64,000 nt of DNA from Citromicrobium sp. GTDB taxonomy: Bacteria; Pseudomonadota; Alphaproteobacteria; Sphingomonadales; Sphingomonadaceae. The first letter of the stretch is position 1, and each line of letters opens with the position of its first letter. Position numbers and translations under genes: made by a program. Shown one piece after another: positions 52,000 to 60,784 of the stretch. The stretch spans positions 1-64,000 of the forward strand of contig PBYQ01000015.1 of NCBI GenBank assembly GCA_002729695.1. The letters are read 5' to 3'. The notes below the pieces were generated by a model. That model saw only the letters and a program-made list of their open reading frames with translations, searched no databases and had not been told where the DNA came from.

Positions 52000-52686
52000 T
52001 CAATTGTCGGTGCCGGTCGCGGCCCCAGTCTGATCGGCGCCCGTGGCGGTGTTGTCGTTCGCGGGCGCCGCGCTGGTGGACGCGCCGCCCAGATCGTCGA
52101 AGTTCACATCGGGCGCGTTTTCGGCACCGGCCCTGGCTTCGAAGCCCTGCATCGGTTCGGACCCGTAGATCACATTGGCGGCGATGGTGGCGGGGAAGGT
52201 GCGGATCGTGGTGTTATATTCCTGCACCGCTTCGTTGTAGCGATTGCGCGCGACTTCGATGCGGTTCTCCGAGCCTTCGAGCTGGGTCATCAGGTCCGCG
52301 AAGCGCGCCTGACTCTTGAGTTCGGGATACTTCTCCACGGTCACCAGCAGACGGCTGAGCGCGCCGCCGAGCTGGCTCTGCGCCTGGTCGAACTGCTGGA
52401 CCTTGGCGGGATCGTTCAGATCGTCGGTGGTCAGCTGCACCTGGCTGGCGCTGGCGCGCGCCTGCACCACCTGCGTCAGGATCTCCTGCTCGGACGAAGC
52501 GGCGGCTCCCACCACCTTCACAAGGTTGGGGATCAGGTCTGCGCGGCGCTGGTACGCGCTCTGCACGTCGGCCCAGCGGGCCTTGGCATTTTCCTCTGCC
52601 GTGGGGACCGAGTTGATGCCGCAAGCGCTCAGGGAAACGAGCCCCAGCGCGAGTAGAATCGAGCGAAAGAGAGTGCGGAACGCCAT
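52000..52686 (-). CDS. lemA: LemA family lipoprotein
   Basis: A 228-residue LemA-family protein with a signal and lipobox LSAC (Cys22). The helical core shows ENAKARWADVQSAYQRRADLIPNLVKVV and EVARNRYNEAVQEYNTTIRTFPATIAA, the two hallmark LemA blocks. After about residue 195 the tail is Ala/Thr/Asp-rich and disordered. It heads a three-gene operon with two TPM proteins and diverges from mscL. A GGAGGGA ribosome-binding site precedes the ATG. Confidence 0.92.
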   Translation of the reverse strand: MAFRTLFRSILLALGLVSLSACGINSVPTAEENAKARWADVQSAYQRRADLIPNLVKVVGAAASSEQEILTQVVQARASASQVQLTTDDLNDPAKVQQFDQAQSQLGGALSRLLVTVEKYPELKSQARFADLMTQLEGSENRIEVARNRYNEAVQEYNTTIRTFPATIAANVIYGSEPMQGFEARAGAENAPDVNFDDLGGASTSAAPANDNTATGADQTGAATGTDN

Positions 52687-52829
52687 CGAATAATCCCTCC
52701 GGAAAACGGTGTATTGCCAATATACAACACGCGCCGCCCCGCGCAAGGATTCGTGGGACAGATTGTCTCGCCAGCGGCGCTATGCAAAGGCTTGGCCACG
52801 TTGGCTGAAAGAAAGAGGGGCATCGGCTC

Positions 52830-53294
52830 GTGTTCAAGGAATTCAAGAAGTTCATCGCGCGCGGCAATGTGATCGATCTGGCGGTCGGCGTGGTGATCGG
52901 CGCGGCCTTCAGCGGGATCGTGAAACAGCTGACCGACGCGGTGCTGATGCCGCTGATCGGCTGGCTGTTCGGCGATATCGACTTTTCCAACTGGTTCCTC
53001 CAGCTGGGCGAGGTGCCGGAGGGTTACGACGGTGCGCTCGACAATTACGAGCAGCTGAAAGAGGCGGGCGTGGCGATGATCGGCTACGGCGCGCTGATCA
53101 CCGCGATCATCAACTTCCTGATCGTCGCCTTCGCGCTCTTCCTGCTGGTCCGCGGCGTCAATCGCCTGACCGAGGAAATGCACCGCAAGCAGGCCGAGGT
53201 GGAAGACAGCTCGAAAAGCGACGACGTGCCGACCGACCCGCAGCTCGACGTGCTGAAGAAGATTCTGGCCGAGCTGAAGGCGGACCGGGAGTAG
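52830..53294 (+). CDS. mscL: large-conductance mechanosensitive channel
   Basis: A 154-residue MscL channel that opens under membrane tension to release osmolytes. The N-terminal FKKFIARGNVIDLAVGVVIGAAFSGIVKQLTDAVLMPLIG is the first amphipathic segment and TM1, TM2 is AMIGYGALITAIINFLIVAFALFLLVRGVN, and the C-terminal cytoplasmic helix is DVLKKILAELKAD. Starts with GTG 52830 behind an AAAGAGGGG ribosome-binding site. The periplasmic loop is about ten residues longer than in E. coli. A palindromic repeat follows directly. Confidence 0.96.
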   Translation: MFKEFKKFIARGNVIDLAVGVVIGAAFSGIVKQLTDAVLMPLIGWLFGDIDFSNWFLQLGEVPEGYDGALDNYEQLKEAGVAMIGYGALITAIINFLIVAFALFLLVRGVNRLTEEMHRKQAEVEDSSKSDDVPTDPQLDVLKKILAELKADRE

Positions 53295-53303
53295 GGCACC
53301 CCT

Positions 53304-53395
53304 CCCGTCATTCCCGCGAACGCGGGAACCCATCACCTAGGCATATGCAATTCCCACGGCAGGAGTTGGGCCCCCGCCTGCGCGGGGGTGACGGG
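53304..53395. repeat. intergenic palindromic repeat, family C
   Basis: Bounded by CCCGTCA and TGACGGG, with inner hairpins CCCGCG-AA-CGCGGG (53313-53326) and CCCCCGC-CTGC-GCGGGGG (53371-53388). It begins ten bases after mscL and precedes ssrA. One copy only in this window. Confidence 0.8.
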
Positions 53396-53421
53396 CTTGG
53401 GAAAATCCCGGCTCCCATCCA

Positions 53422-53450
53422 CTTCACATTAAGCCGCAAACGCCTATATA
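53422..53450 (+). promoter_or_regulatory. promoter of ssrA
   Basis: TATATA (53445-53450) is a good -10 box; CTTCAC (53422-53427), 17 bases before it, is a weak -35. Transcription would start near 53457, at the beginning of the tmRNA precursor. Confidence 0.6.
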
Positions 53451-53810
53451 GGACGGTGCCGGTTTCGGCCGGCTATGGTGATAAACTGCGGTGTATAATA
53501 GACGCAATGGACCCGGGGGCAGTACCCGGCGGCTCCACCAAAAGGCCCGGTCCCCAAGCGAGAGGGGCGGGCTTCCTGACGGGGCCGAACCAGGATCGAC
53601 ATGCGTTGAAAGGCATCGTTTTTGCCCGGAATGAGCACTCCGTAAAAAGCTCTTTTCACAAGTGCCAACGATAACGAAGCACTCGCTCTCGCTGCGTAAT
53701 TTGATGGCCTAACGGCCTGAATTTACAAAGCTAAAGCGCGGTTGGACCGACCGGGCAACAGAACGGATACCGGGGGCCCGGGGGAGCCTAGCAACAGAAT
53801 CCCCCACCTT
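53451..53810 (+). ncRNA. ssrA: permuted two-piece tmRNA (SsrA)
   Basis: This is the alphaproteobacterial circularly permuted tmRNA gene. The acceptor piece comes first and ends GGCTCCACCA at 53540; the coding piece begins GGGGCCGAACCAGGATCGAC at 53581. Their ends pair as the acceptor stem (GGGGCCG with CGGCTCC, one G-U), and a 40-base spacer is removed during maturation. The tag ORF at 53664-53699 reads ANDNEALALAA then TAA, ending in the LAA degradation signal. A GGGGGA...TCCCCC hairpin (53780-53805) closes the coding piece. With SmpB it rescues stalled ribosomes. The precise mature ends are approximate. Confidence 0.92.
53664..53699 (+). other. tmRNA proteolysis-tag reading frame
   Basis: Twelve codons from GCC to TAA inside ssrA encode ANDNEALALAA. 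The first Ala is the resume codon. The C-terminal LAA is the ClpXP/ClpAP recognition signal. Confidence 0.9.
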
Positions 53811-53950
53811 TGATTTCCCCCTCTTCGATCGATATCGGCCTGCGAACGGCAACCGGCTGCGCTTCCGGTGCTCACGACCTTGATGGTCGCTGCGCGCCGG
53901 TTCTCGCCGGTCACCATTCTCGGCTCGATCTCAACCGAAGATGACGAAAA

Positions 53951-54226
53951 TCAAACCTCGCTGTGCGCGGCATCTTCGCGTCTCTGCGTGCGACCAGCCA
54001 GCGCTTCCTTCTCACCCCTCTCGAACTTCAGGCAATCGAGGATTTTCGCCCCTGCCATGAAGACCGCGCCTGTGGTCGCCAGGAACAGCAGCTTGCCGCC
54101 CCAGCCGGGATACTGGTGAAGGTAGTTCGCGCCGCGCGCGGTTGCGCCGAGCGCCAGTGCGTAGATTATCAGGAACGCTTCGAAGCGGGACTTGATGACG
54201 AACAGCCGGCCGATCTTGCGAAACAT
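53951..54226 (-). CDS. hypothetical small membrane protein
   Basis: A 91-residue protein with a basic N-terminus (MFRKIGRLFVIKSRFEAFLI) and two hydrophobic helices (about 15-34 and 45-63), then a charged C-terminus. ATG 54226 has an AGGAAG ribosome-binding site eight bases upstream; the longer frame has no support. The sequence type (KSRFEAFLIIYALALGATARG) recurs in sphingomonads but I can give no function. The neighbours are ssrA (convergent) and astB. Confidence 0.7.
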   Translation of the reverse strand: MFRKIGRLFVIKSRFEAFLIIYALALGATARGANYLHQYPGWGGKLLFLATTGAVFMAGAKILDCLKFERGEKEALAGRTQRREDAAHSEV

Positions 54227-54382
54227 TCCAGAGACTTCCTTAACGCGCGCGAGCCCAGCCTGCCGCAAATCCCATGCCAGATGAGGATCGCTGCGGTGCC
54301 CGATGGTTAACCCGAAGCCAAGTGTAAGCTTAACCGACACAGTTGCCAGCGCATTAACCCTGTTGGGCGCAGCGAAGGATTG

Positions 54383-55636
54383 TCAGTCGATCAGTTCGAC
54401 CAGTTCGAGCACATGGACCAGCCCTGCCCACGCGGTGACGATGTGGTCTTCGAGATCGGACGAAGCGCCGATCTGCCCCGGCTCGATCCGCTCGGGCCAG
54501 CTCGATGCGATCACGCGTTCGATCATGTCGGCCTTGGTGTCGTCGAGCAGGAAGCGCGGATCGACCGTCGCCGGGTCGGCCACCACGCGCAGCCGCAGGC
54601 AGGCGGGGCCGCCGCCATTGGCCATGCTTTGGCGCACGTCGACCGGGATCACCTGCCGGATCGGGCCGTTGCCCGCGATCATCTGCTCGCAGAAGCGCCA
54701 CACGCTTGTCGACTCGCGGCACTCGCTCGGCACGACCAGCGCCATCGTGCCGTCGGGCAGCGTGACGAGCTGCGCGTTGAACAGATAGGTGCGGATCGCT
54801 TCTTCAAGGCTGACCGCGCTTTCGGGCACCTCGACCAGTTCGAGCGCGGGGAAGGCATCGCGGATCGCCGCGTAGGCGCCGTGCGGGTCGGCAAAGGCGC
54901 GCGCGTGACAGAACAGCACGCGCTCGTTCGCCACCGCGACGACGTCGTTATGGAATGCGCCCGCCTCGATCGCTTCGGGGTTCTGTTCGATGAAGACGCA
55001 GCGATCGAAATCGAGGCCGTGGAGCCTCGCGACCGTGCGGCTCGCCTGTTCGTGCTGGCGCGCGGGGAATTTGCCGCCCGGCCTGCCGTAGACGAACACT
55101 TCGACCCCCGGCGCGCCATGGCTTTCGCACAGCCGCATGTGGTTCGCCGCGCCCTCGTCGCCAAAGGTCGGCGGGACCGCGTTATGGACTTCGAAATGCT
55201 GCCTGTCCGCAAAGGCAATATCGAGCTGGCGCTTGGTATCGGGCCATTCCTGCGCGCGGTGGACCATCGTCACGAGGTTGGCGGGCGTCAGGTGGCAGCG
55301 TCCGTCCCCGGTATCGGGAGCCGGGCTGACCGTCGCTGCATTGGCGGTCCACATCGACGAAGCGGACCACGGCGCAGCGCGCAGCGCGGGGTCTTCCGAA
55401 CCATCGAGGGCGAGCGCCTGCATCAGATCACGGTTCGGGCGCGGCAGCGGCAGCAGGAAGCCCTGCGGAAGCCCACGCGCCATATTGCCGCGCATCTTGG
55501 CGAGCCCCTGCAAAGCTGCCTCGCGCGGGAAGCTCACCTGCCCGCGATGCGTTGCGCTGGCGATATTGCCGAGGCTCAGCCCTGCGTAATTGTGCGAGGG
55601 GCCGATGATGCCGTCGAAATTGATCTCTTTGAGCAC
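54383..55636 (-). CDS. astB: N-succinylarginine dihydrolase
   Basis: A 417-residue amidinotransferase-fold enzyme that hydrolyses N2-succinylarginine to N2-succinylornithine, ammonia and CO2 in the arginine succinyltransferase (AST) pathway. The N-terminus EINFDGIIGPSHNYAGLSLGN is diagnostic; later blocks are GDEGAANHMRLCESHGAPGVEVFVYGR, the His in EAGAFHNDVVAV and the catalytic Cys in NGGGPACLRLRV. The start is GTG 55636 with an AGGGGA site; the in-frame ATG at 55654 lies within the intergenic repeat. It follows astA after 125 bases occupied by that repeat. Confidence 0.94.
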   Translation of the reverse strand: MLKEINFDGIIGPSHNYAGLSLGNIASATHRGQVSFPREAALQGLAKMRGNMARGLPQGFLLPLPRPNRDLMQALALDGSEDPALRAAPWSASSMWTANAATVSPAPDTGDGRCHLTPANLVTMVHRAQEWPDTKRQLDIAFADRQHFEVHNAVPPTFGDEGAANHMRLCESHGAPGVEVFVYGRPGGKFPARQHEQASRTVARLHGLDFDRCVFIEQNPEAIEAGAFHNDVVAVANERVLFCHARAFADPHGAYAAIRDAFPALELVEVPESAVSLEEAIRTYLFNAQLVTLPDGTMALVVPSECRESTSVWRFCEQMIAGNGPIRQVIPVDVRQSMANGGGPACLRLRVVADPATVDPRFLLDDTKADMIERVIASSWPERIEPGQIGASSDLEDHIVTAWAGLVHVLELVELID

Positions 55637-55647
55637 GCTTTCCCCTG

Positions 55648-55752
55648 TCGTCATTGCGAGCGACCGGAGGTCGCGCGGCAATCCATGGTTGAACCTATCG
55701 CGAAGCGGGCGGGCCATGGATCGCCACGTCGCTTCGCTCCTCGCGATGACGA
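55648..55752. repeat. palindromic intergenic repeat, family B, copy 2
   Basis: Bounded by TCGTCATTGCGA (55648-55659) and TCGCGATGACGA (55741-55752) with inner GGCAATCCATGG and CCATGGATCGCC arms, as in the copy at 9516-9622. It lies inside the ast operon between astA and astB. Confidence 0.9.
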
Positions 55753-55761
55753 GGGCCTAGC

Positions 55762-56778
55762 TTATCTTGCGACGCTCCACACCGTATCGCCTCTGTCCAA
55801 GTGAAGCTTCTTTGATGTCTCGCCATCGATCCAGCATTGGCCCGCGTCGTCATAGTCAACATGGCCATAGCCGCAGCGAAAATCCTTAAGTCGACCGGTG
55901 GCGATCAAGGATGCGCTGCCTCCGCGCAAGCCAATGCCATGGACAGGGGATGTCTTCGCGTCAGCCACGCTCACCACATCGTCGGTCCGCGCGAGCATGG
56001 TCGGGCCGCCATCGAAGATGTCGACATAGCCTTCGAAGCGGAAGCCTTCCTTCTCCAGCATCTTCATCGCCGCGCGCCCCGTGGGGTGGGGCAGGCCGAT
56101 AACTTCGCGCGCGTCGTCATCGAGCATCGCGACATAGACCGGGTGCTTGGGCATCAGATCGGCGATGAACTGGTTGCCGTTGATCGCATTGAAATAGTCC
56201 GCTTCCTGGAAGGTCATTCCGAAGAAGCGCCCGGCGACTCCGTCCCAGAAGGGCGACCCGCCGCGATCGTCGATAATCCCGCGCAGCTCGGCCAGCACCC
56301 GCTCGGCAAAGCGCTGGCGGTGCATCGCGATGAACAGGTAACGGCTGCGCGCGAGCAGCAGACCGAGCCCGCCGGCGCGTTCATTGGGATGGAGGAACAG
56401 CCCGCCAACCTCGCTGCAGCCTTCCAGATCGGTCACCAAATGCAGCATTTCGGCGCGCACCGTGCGGTCGAGTTCCTGGCTGTACTGGGTCAGCGTGTTG
56501 AGGCGGTAGGAATAGAACGGCCACTGCTGGCCGACCTGCGTCATCAGCTGGCAGGTGCCGCGCACAGCCCCGGTCTCGGTATTTTCGAGCACCAGCAGGA
56601 AGGTCTCGTCGACCAGCTCGTCGCCGGTATTGGCGAAGGCCCTGGCGGACTTCTGGAGCTTGCCGCTCAGCGCGTCACGGTCGGCGGGCAGGTTGGTGAA
56701 CCCGCCGCCGGTCAGTTTCGCCATCTCGTAAAGGTGTTCAAGGTCGTCTTCGCGCGACGGGCGGATCACGAAACTCAC
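55762..56778 (-). CDS. astA: arginine N-succinyltransferase
   Basis: A 338-residue GNAT-superfamily enzyme that transfers succinyl from succinyl-CoA to the alpha-amino group of arginine, the first AST step. Conserved segments include FVIRPSREDDLEHLYEMAKLTGGGFTNLP, TEVGGLFLHPNERAGGLGLLLARSRYLFIA (here SEVGGLFLHPNERAGG) and GRFFGMTFQEADYFNAINGNQFIADLMP. The start is GTG 56778, overlapping the stop of the M20 peptidase gene (GTGA). It lies in one run with the peptidase upstream and astB downstream. Confidence 0.95.
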   Translation of the reverse strand: MSFVIRPSREDDLEHLYEMAKLTGGGFTNLPADRDALSGKLQKSARAFANTGDELVDETFLLVLENTETGAVRGTCQLMTQVGQQWPFYSYRLNTLTQYSQELDRTVRAEMLHLVTDLEGCSEVGGLFLHPNERAGGLGLLLARSRYLFIAMHRQRFAERVLAELRGIIDDRGGSPFWDGVAGRFFGMTFQEADYFNAINGNQFIADLMPKHPVYVAMLDDDAREVIGLPHPTGRAAMKMLEKEGFRFEGYVDIFDGGPTMLARTDDVVSVADAKTSPVHGIGLRGGSASLIATGRLKDFRCGYGHVDYDDAGQCWIDGETSKKLHLDRGDTVWSVAR

Positions 56779-57986
56779 AGCACATTCTCCGTTGCAAGCC
56801 CGTGCAGCACCATCGCCGCCAGTGCGGCGCGTTCTGCAAGGCTTGGCGCAATCATGAATTCATCGGGCGAGTGGATCTTGCCGCCACGCACGCCCATCGT
56901 ATCGACCACCGGCACCCCGGTCGCGGCGATGTTGTTGCCGTCGCACACGCCGCCGGTGGATTTCCAGTCGATCTCCTGCCCCAGCTCGGCGCCGCATTCG
57001 CGCACGAGGTCGAACAGCGCCTGCGCCTTGCGATCGACCGGCTTGGGCGGGCGCGAGATGCCGCCGTGGATTGCGATATCGACCTCCTGAGCCTGCTTCA
57101 CCTCGCCGATCAACGCGTGCATCTCCGCCTCGAAGCGCTCGGCCGCAGCGGGCTCCTTCGGGCGGATGTTGAACCGGAGCACCGCATGGTCGGGCACCAC
57201 GTTGTTCGCCGCGCCGCCGTCGATCTTGGCCGGGTTCACGCTGATATCGTCGCGCTGCAATTCCTTGAGCCGCACCGCGAGCGTGGAGGCGGCGACGATG
57301 GCGTTGCGCCCCTCGTGCGGGTTGCGGCCTGCGTGCGCGGACTTACCCGTCACGGTCAGGCTATAATTCCCGCTGCCGCCGCGCGCGTGGGCGAGGGTGC
57401 CCTCGGGCGTCGCTGCAGGCTCGAAAGTCAGCGCGGCGTATTTGCCCTGCGCCAGTTCCTCGATCAGCGGGGCGGAGGAGAGCGAGCCGGTTTCCTCGTC
57501 CGCGTTGATCATCACGTCGTAGCCGACCTGCTGCCACGCCTCGATCTGCTCGAGCGCGGTGAGCGAGGCGAGGATGATCGCAAGTCCGCCCTTCATATCC
57601 GCCGTGCCGGGGCCGTTGAGCACCTCGTCGTCGAGCCAGGTCAGGTCCTGGAACGGGTGATCGGCGGGAAAGACGGTGTCCATGTGGCCGGTCAGGATGA
57701 AGCGCCGCTGCGCGTCAGGCCGCACACGCAACACGAAGTGCTTACCGTTCCGTACCACGGTTTCCTTGCCGCTCGCGTCGACCGCAGTGACAGGCGCGGG
57801 TTCTTCCAGCGTGATTGCGCCGGGGAGCGCGGAGAACGCCTCGCTCAGTTCCCCGGCCATGCGGGCGAGCCCTTCGAGATTGGAAGTGCCCGAATTGATA
57901 CGTGCCCAGCGCTCGACCCGCGCGAGCATTGTCGCGCCGTCGATGGTTTCGATGGCCTGCTGGAGGGGGCCGGAAAGTCTGCTCAT
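56775..57986 (-). CDS. M20 family peptidase/hydrolase in the ast operon
   Basis: A 403-residue M20-type metallohydrolase related to carboxypeptidase G2/glutamate carboxypeptidase. Metal-binding and catalytic segments: GHMDTVFP (first His/Asp), GTADMKGGLA (bridging Asp), NADEETGS (catalytic Glu and metal Glu), and near the end PSPDEFMI-like HSPDEFMIAPSL with the last His. A dimerisation domain is inserted at about 195-300. ATG 57986 is taken as the start. It is translationally coupled to astA, so it may act on succinylated or peptide-bound arginine derivatives. It is not AstE by sequence (that enzyme is in the M14 family). Confidence 0.85.
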   Translation of the reverse strand: MSRLSGPLQQAIETIDGATMLARVERWARINSGTSNLEGLARMAGELSEAFSALPGAITLEEPAPVTAVDASGKETVVRNGKHFVLRVRPDAQRRFILTGHMDTVFPADHPFQDLTWLDDEVLNGPGTADMKGGLAIILASLTALEQIEAWQQVGYDVMINADEETGSLSSAPLIEELAQGKYAALTFEPAATPEGTLAHARGGSGNYSLTVTGKSAHAGRNPHEGRNAIVAASTLAVRLKELQRDDISVNPAKIDGGAANNVVPDHAVLRFNIRPKEPAAAERFEAEMHALIGEVKQAQEVDIAIHGGISRPPKPVDRKAQALFDLVRECGAELGQEIDWKSTGGVCDGNNIAATGVPVVDTMGVRGGKIHSPDEFMIAPSLAERAALAAMVLHGLATENVL

Positions 57987-58128
57987 GCCCGGGGGCCTAG
58001 CCTGCGCGGCGCGGCGGGCCAAGTCCGGTCAGGTGGAGAGAGTGTGGGCAGCCTTCGTCTGCTCGCTGCAAAGCGGTGAAGGCAGCGATACCCATTGCGT
58101 CGGACATACCGCCAAGACATGATGGGTC

Positions 58129-58971
58129 ATGGCGGAACCGAGACCGAAATCGCATGACGAGATGGTGGCCAGTCACGCAGTCGGCCATCGCTCGGTCAAC
58201 CTGAGCGGGTTTGCCAGTATCGAGAAATACGTCCTCTCGCTGTTCCACCGCTTGCCCTATGTTCGCGCCCTTCCCCTGGCGCGTGGTCGGCGCGTGCTCG
58301 ATCTGGGGTGCAACAACGGATACGGCAGCCAGATGCTCTCGTTCGTGGCCGCGAGCGTGGCGGGGTGCGACGTTTCGGAGCGCCTGATTGCCCAAGCGAA
58401 TGCGCTTGTGACACCCAGGCCGATAGATTTTCGCGTTGCCGACGGGGCCGATCTGCCTTTTGCCGACGACGCATTCGACCTGATTATCTGCGCGCAGGTG
58501 ATCGAGCATGTCGTCGCTCGCGACCGATTGCTTGCCGAGATGCGGCGCGTGCTCGCGCCGGGCGGGGTGGCGGTCCTCACCACACCCAATGCGTGTATCC
58601 GACTGGAGCCGGGGAAGCGCCCGTGGAATCGCTTCCATGTCATCGAATTCACCCCGCGCGAATTCGCTGCCGAACTGGCCCCCTGGTTCGCAGCGGTCGA
58701 GGTGTTGGGCCTGCGGGCCAGTCCCGAAATAGAAGAGGTCGAACGGACGCGGGTAGCGTTGCGCAGGAGCGGGCATGTGGGGCAGGTGGTCGAGGGCGGA
58801 GACAGCACCGACGATCTTGACCAATTCATGGAGCGCAATCGCATCGATAGCATGCGGTACGTCACCACGGATCTGGACGAATCGCTCGATCAGCTGGCTG
58901 TGTGCAGCGAGGACGCGTCCGCATGCCGGAACGCCTTGCGGCTGATGTGTGGGATCGAAGTGGCGGAGTAG
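58129..58971 (+). CDS. class I SAM-dependent methyltransferase
   Basis: A 280-residue Methyltransf_11-type enzyme with motif I VLDLGCNNGYGSQ (about 56-68), the acidic GCDVSERLI, FADDAFDLIICAQVIEHV (motif IV region) and LAPGGVAVLTTPN. The N-terminus MAEPRPKSHDEMVASHAVGHRSVNLSGF is unusual but starts cleanly with ATG 58129. The substrate is unknown. It diverges from the M20 peptidase and converges on rsmA. Confidence 0.88.
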   Translation: MAEPRPKSHDEMVASHAVGHRSVNLSGFASIEKYVLSLFHRLPYVRALPLARGRRVLDLGCNNGYGSQMLSFVAASVAGCDVSERLIAQANALVTPRPIDFRVADGADLPFADDAFDLIICAQVIEHVVARDRLLAEMRRVLAPGGVAVLTTPNACIRLEPGKRPWNRFHVIEFTPREFAAELAPWFAAVEVLGLRASPEIEEVERTRVALRRSGHVGQVVEGGDSTDDLDQFMERNRIDSMRYVTTDLDESLDQLAVCSEDASACRNALRLMCGIEVAE

Positions 58972-59038
58972 CAGCGCTCAACGGGGCCGGGATCGTCTGA
59001 GCGGCGACGGTTCGTCCCAAGGGGCGCGGTGTGTCCGC

Positions 59039-59869
59039 TCAATTCGCGGCGGTGAGGAAGCGCGCAAGCTCGAGGAACTCGCCGATGTCGAGCGTTTCGG
59101 CGCGGCGCGTCGGCTCTATGTTCAGCGCCTCGAGTGCATCCAGCGCACCCGGCACGCCTTTCAGGCTCTGGCGCAGCATCTTGCGGCGCTGGCCGAAGGC
59201 GGCGGCGGTCACCTGCTCGAGTTTTGCCGCCGAGACGCCTTCGGGCATCGTGGCAGGTTCGACATGGACGATGGCCGACATCACCTTGGGCGGCGGTGTG
59301 AAGGCGCTGCGATGGACCTTCATCGCCAGTTTTGCGGTGCCGCGCCACTGGGCGAGGACTGCGAGGCGCCCGTAGGCACCGCTCCCCGGCTTTGCGACGA
59401 TCCGCTGCGCGACTTCCTGCTGGAACATCAACGTCAGCGAAGTCCAGTTGGGTGGCCAGTCCTCGCCCCCCATCCAGCGCGTGAACAGCGCGGTGCCGAT
59501 ATTGTAGGGCAGGTTGGAAAGGATCGCGTAGGGTGCTCCTTCGAAGATGGCATCGTGATCGATCTTCAGCGCGTCGCCCTCGATCACGGTCAGCCGACCG
59601 GGAAAGGCTTCGCCCAGTTCGGCGAGCGCGGGCAGGCAGCGGCGATCCATCTCGATCGCCGTGACCTTCGCGCCTGCGCGCAACAGCGCGCGGGTAAGGC
59701 CGCCGGGGCCGGGGCCGACTTCGAGCACGTTCCTACCCGACAGGTCGCCGGGAATCGCGGCGATGCGCCCCAGCAATTGCTCGTCGAACAGGAAATTCTG
59801 GCCAAGCGCCTTGGACGCACTGAGCCCGTGCGCGGCGATCACTTCGCGAAGTGGGGGGAGGTTGGTCAC
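59039..59869 (-). CDS. rsmA: 16S rRNA dimethyladenosine transferase
   Basis: A 276-residue KsgA/RsmA that dimethylates A1518 and A1519 of 16S rRNA. It has KALGQNFLFDE (SAM region), EVGPGPGGLTRALL, GDALKID and the NLPYNIGT motif, followed by FTPPPKVMSAIVHVEP. GTG 59869 overlaps the pdxA stop (GTGA), so it is coupled to pdxA, in the conserved order lptD-surA-pdxA-rsmA. Confidence 0.96.
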   Translation of the reverse strand: MTNLPPLREVIAAHGLSASKALGQNFLFDEQLLGRIAAIPGDLSGRNVLEVGPGPGGLTRALLRAGAKVTAIEMDRRCLPALAELGEAFPGRLTVIEGDALKIDHDAIFEGAPYAILSNLPYNIGTALFTRWMGGEDWPPNWTSLTLMFQQEVAQRIVAKPGSGAYGRLAVLAQWRGTAKLAMKVHRSAFTPPPKVMSAIVHVEPATMPEGVSAAKLEQVTAAAFGQRRKMLRQSLKGVPGALDALEALNIEPTRRAETLDIGEFLELARFLTAAN

Positions 59870-60780
59870 CGCCGTCCGGCTCCGCCAGATCGCCGCGCGG
59901 CGATCTCGCCCGCCATGCGGATCGCCGCGATCATCGCGTCGGGACGCGCGATGCCTTGTCCGGCAATATCGAATGCGGTGCCGTGATCGGGCGAGGTGCG
60001 CACGATCGGGAGGCCGAGCGTCACGTTCACGCCCTCGTCGAAATCGAGCGCCTTGATCGGGACCAGCGCCTGATCGTGGTACATCGCGATCGCGACGTCG
60101 TAGGTCCCGCGCTTGTGCGGTGCGAACAGCGTGTCGGCGGGATGCGGCCCGGTCGCGTCGATGCCTTCGGCGCGCAGTGTCGCGATCGCCGGGGCGATCA
60201 CCTCGATCTCCTCGCGCCCCATGCGGCCGTCCTCGCCCGCGTGGGGATTGAGCCCGGCGATGGCGATGCGCGGATTTTCGATCCCGTAGTCGGATCGCAG
60301 CGCCTTGTGGACGATCCGGCTGCGTTGCACGATCAGGTCTTGCGAGAGGCGCGCGGGGACATCGGCCAGCGCGCAATGCACGGTCATCGGTACGGTCTTG
60401 AGCGATGGCCCGGCGAGCATCATCACCGCATCCTCCCGCGGCAATCCGCAGGCATCGGCGAGGAATTCGGTCTGCCCGACAAACGTTGGATCGATCTCCG
60501 CAATGGCGGATTTGGCGACCGGACCGGTTACCAGAGCGCCGCACTCGCCCGAGCGGACCAGGGCGACCGCCTGCTCCAGCGCATCGAGCGCGAACCGGGC
60601 GGACGAACGATCGGGTCGGCCGGGGCGAAAGGACGCAGCCGATTGGCCCACCAACCGCAACGCGGGCAAGCCGAGCTCGACCTCGCGCCCTTTGATATGC
60701 GCAACGATCTCCGGCCCGACGCCCGCCGGGTCACCGATGGTGACGGCCAGCGGGAGAAGGGCGTTTACCGGCTCGGGCAC
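59866..60780 (-). CDS. pdxA: 4-hydroxythreonine-4-phosphate dehydrogenase
   Basis: A 304-residue enzyme of pyridoxal phosphate synthesis that oxidises 4-hydroxythreonine 4-phosphate. Key stretches are LAVTIGDPAGVGPEI, GPVAKSAI, NPHAGEDGRMGREE (metal-binding His) and HDQALVPIKALDF and SPDHGTAFDIAGQG (other metal ligands). No ATG is available; GTG 60780, five bases after the surA stop, is the best start. It is coupled to rsmA by a four-base overlap. Confidence 0.94.
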   Translation of the reverse strand: MPEPVNALLPLAVTIGDPAGVGPEIVAHIKGREVELGLPALRLVGQSAASFRPGRPDRSSARFALDALEQAVALVRSGECGALVTGPVAKSAIAEIDPTFVGQTEFLADACGLPREDAVMMLAGPSLKTVPMTVHCALADVPARLSQDLIVQRSRIVHKALRSDYGIENPRIAIAGLNPHAGEDGRMGREEIEVIAPAIATLRAEGIDATGPHPADTLFAPHKRGTYDVAIAMYHDQALVPIKALDFDEGVNVTLGLPIVRTSPDHGTAFDIAGQGIARPDAMIAAIRMAGEIAARRSGGAGRR

Positions 60781-60784
60781 CGGA

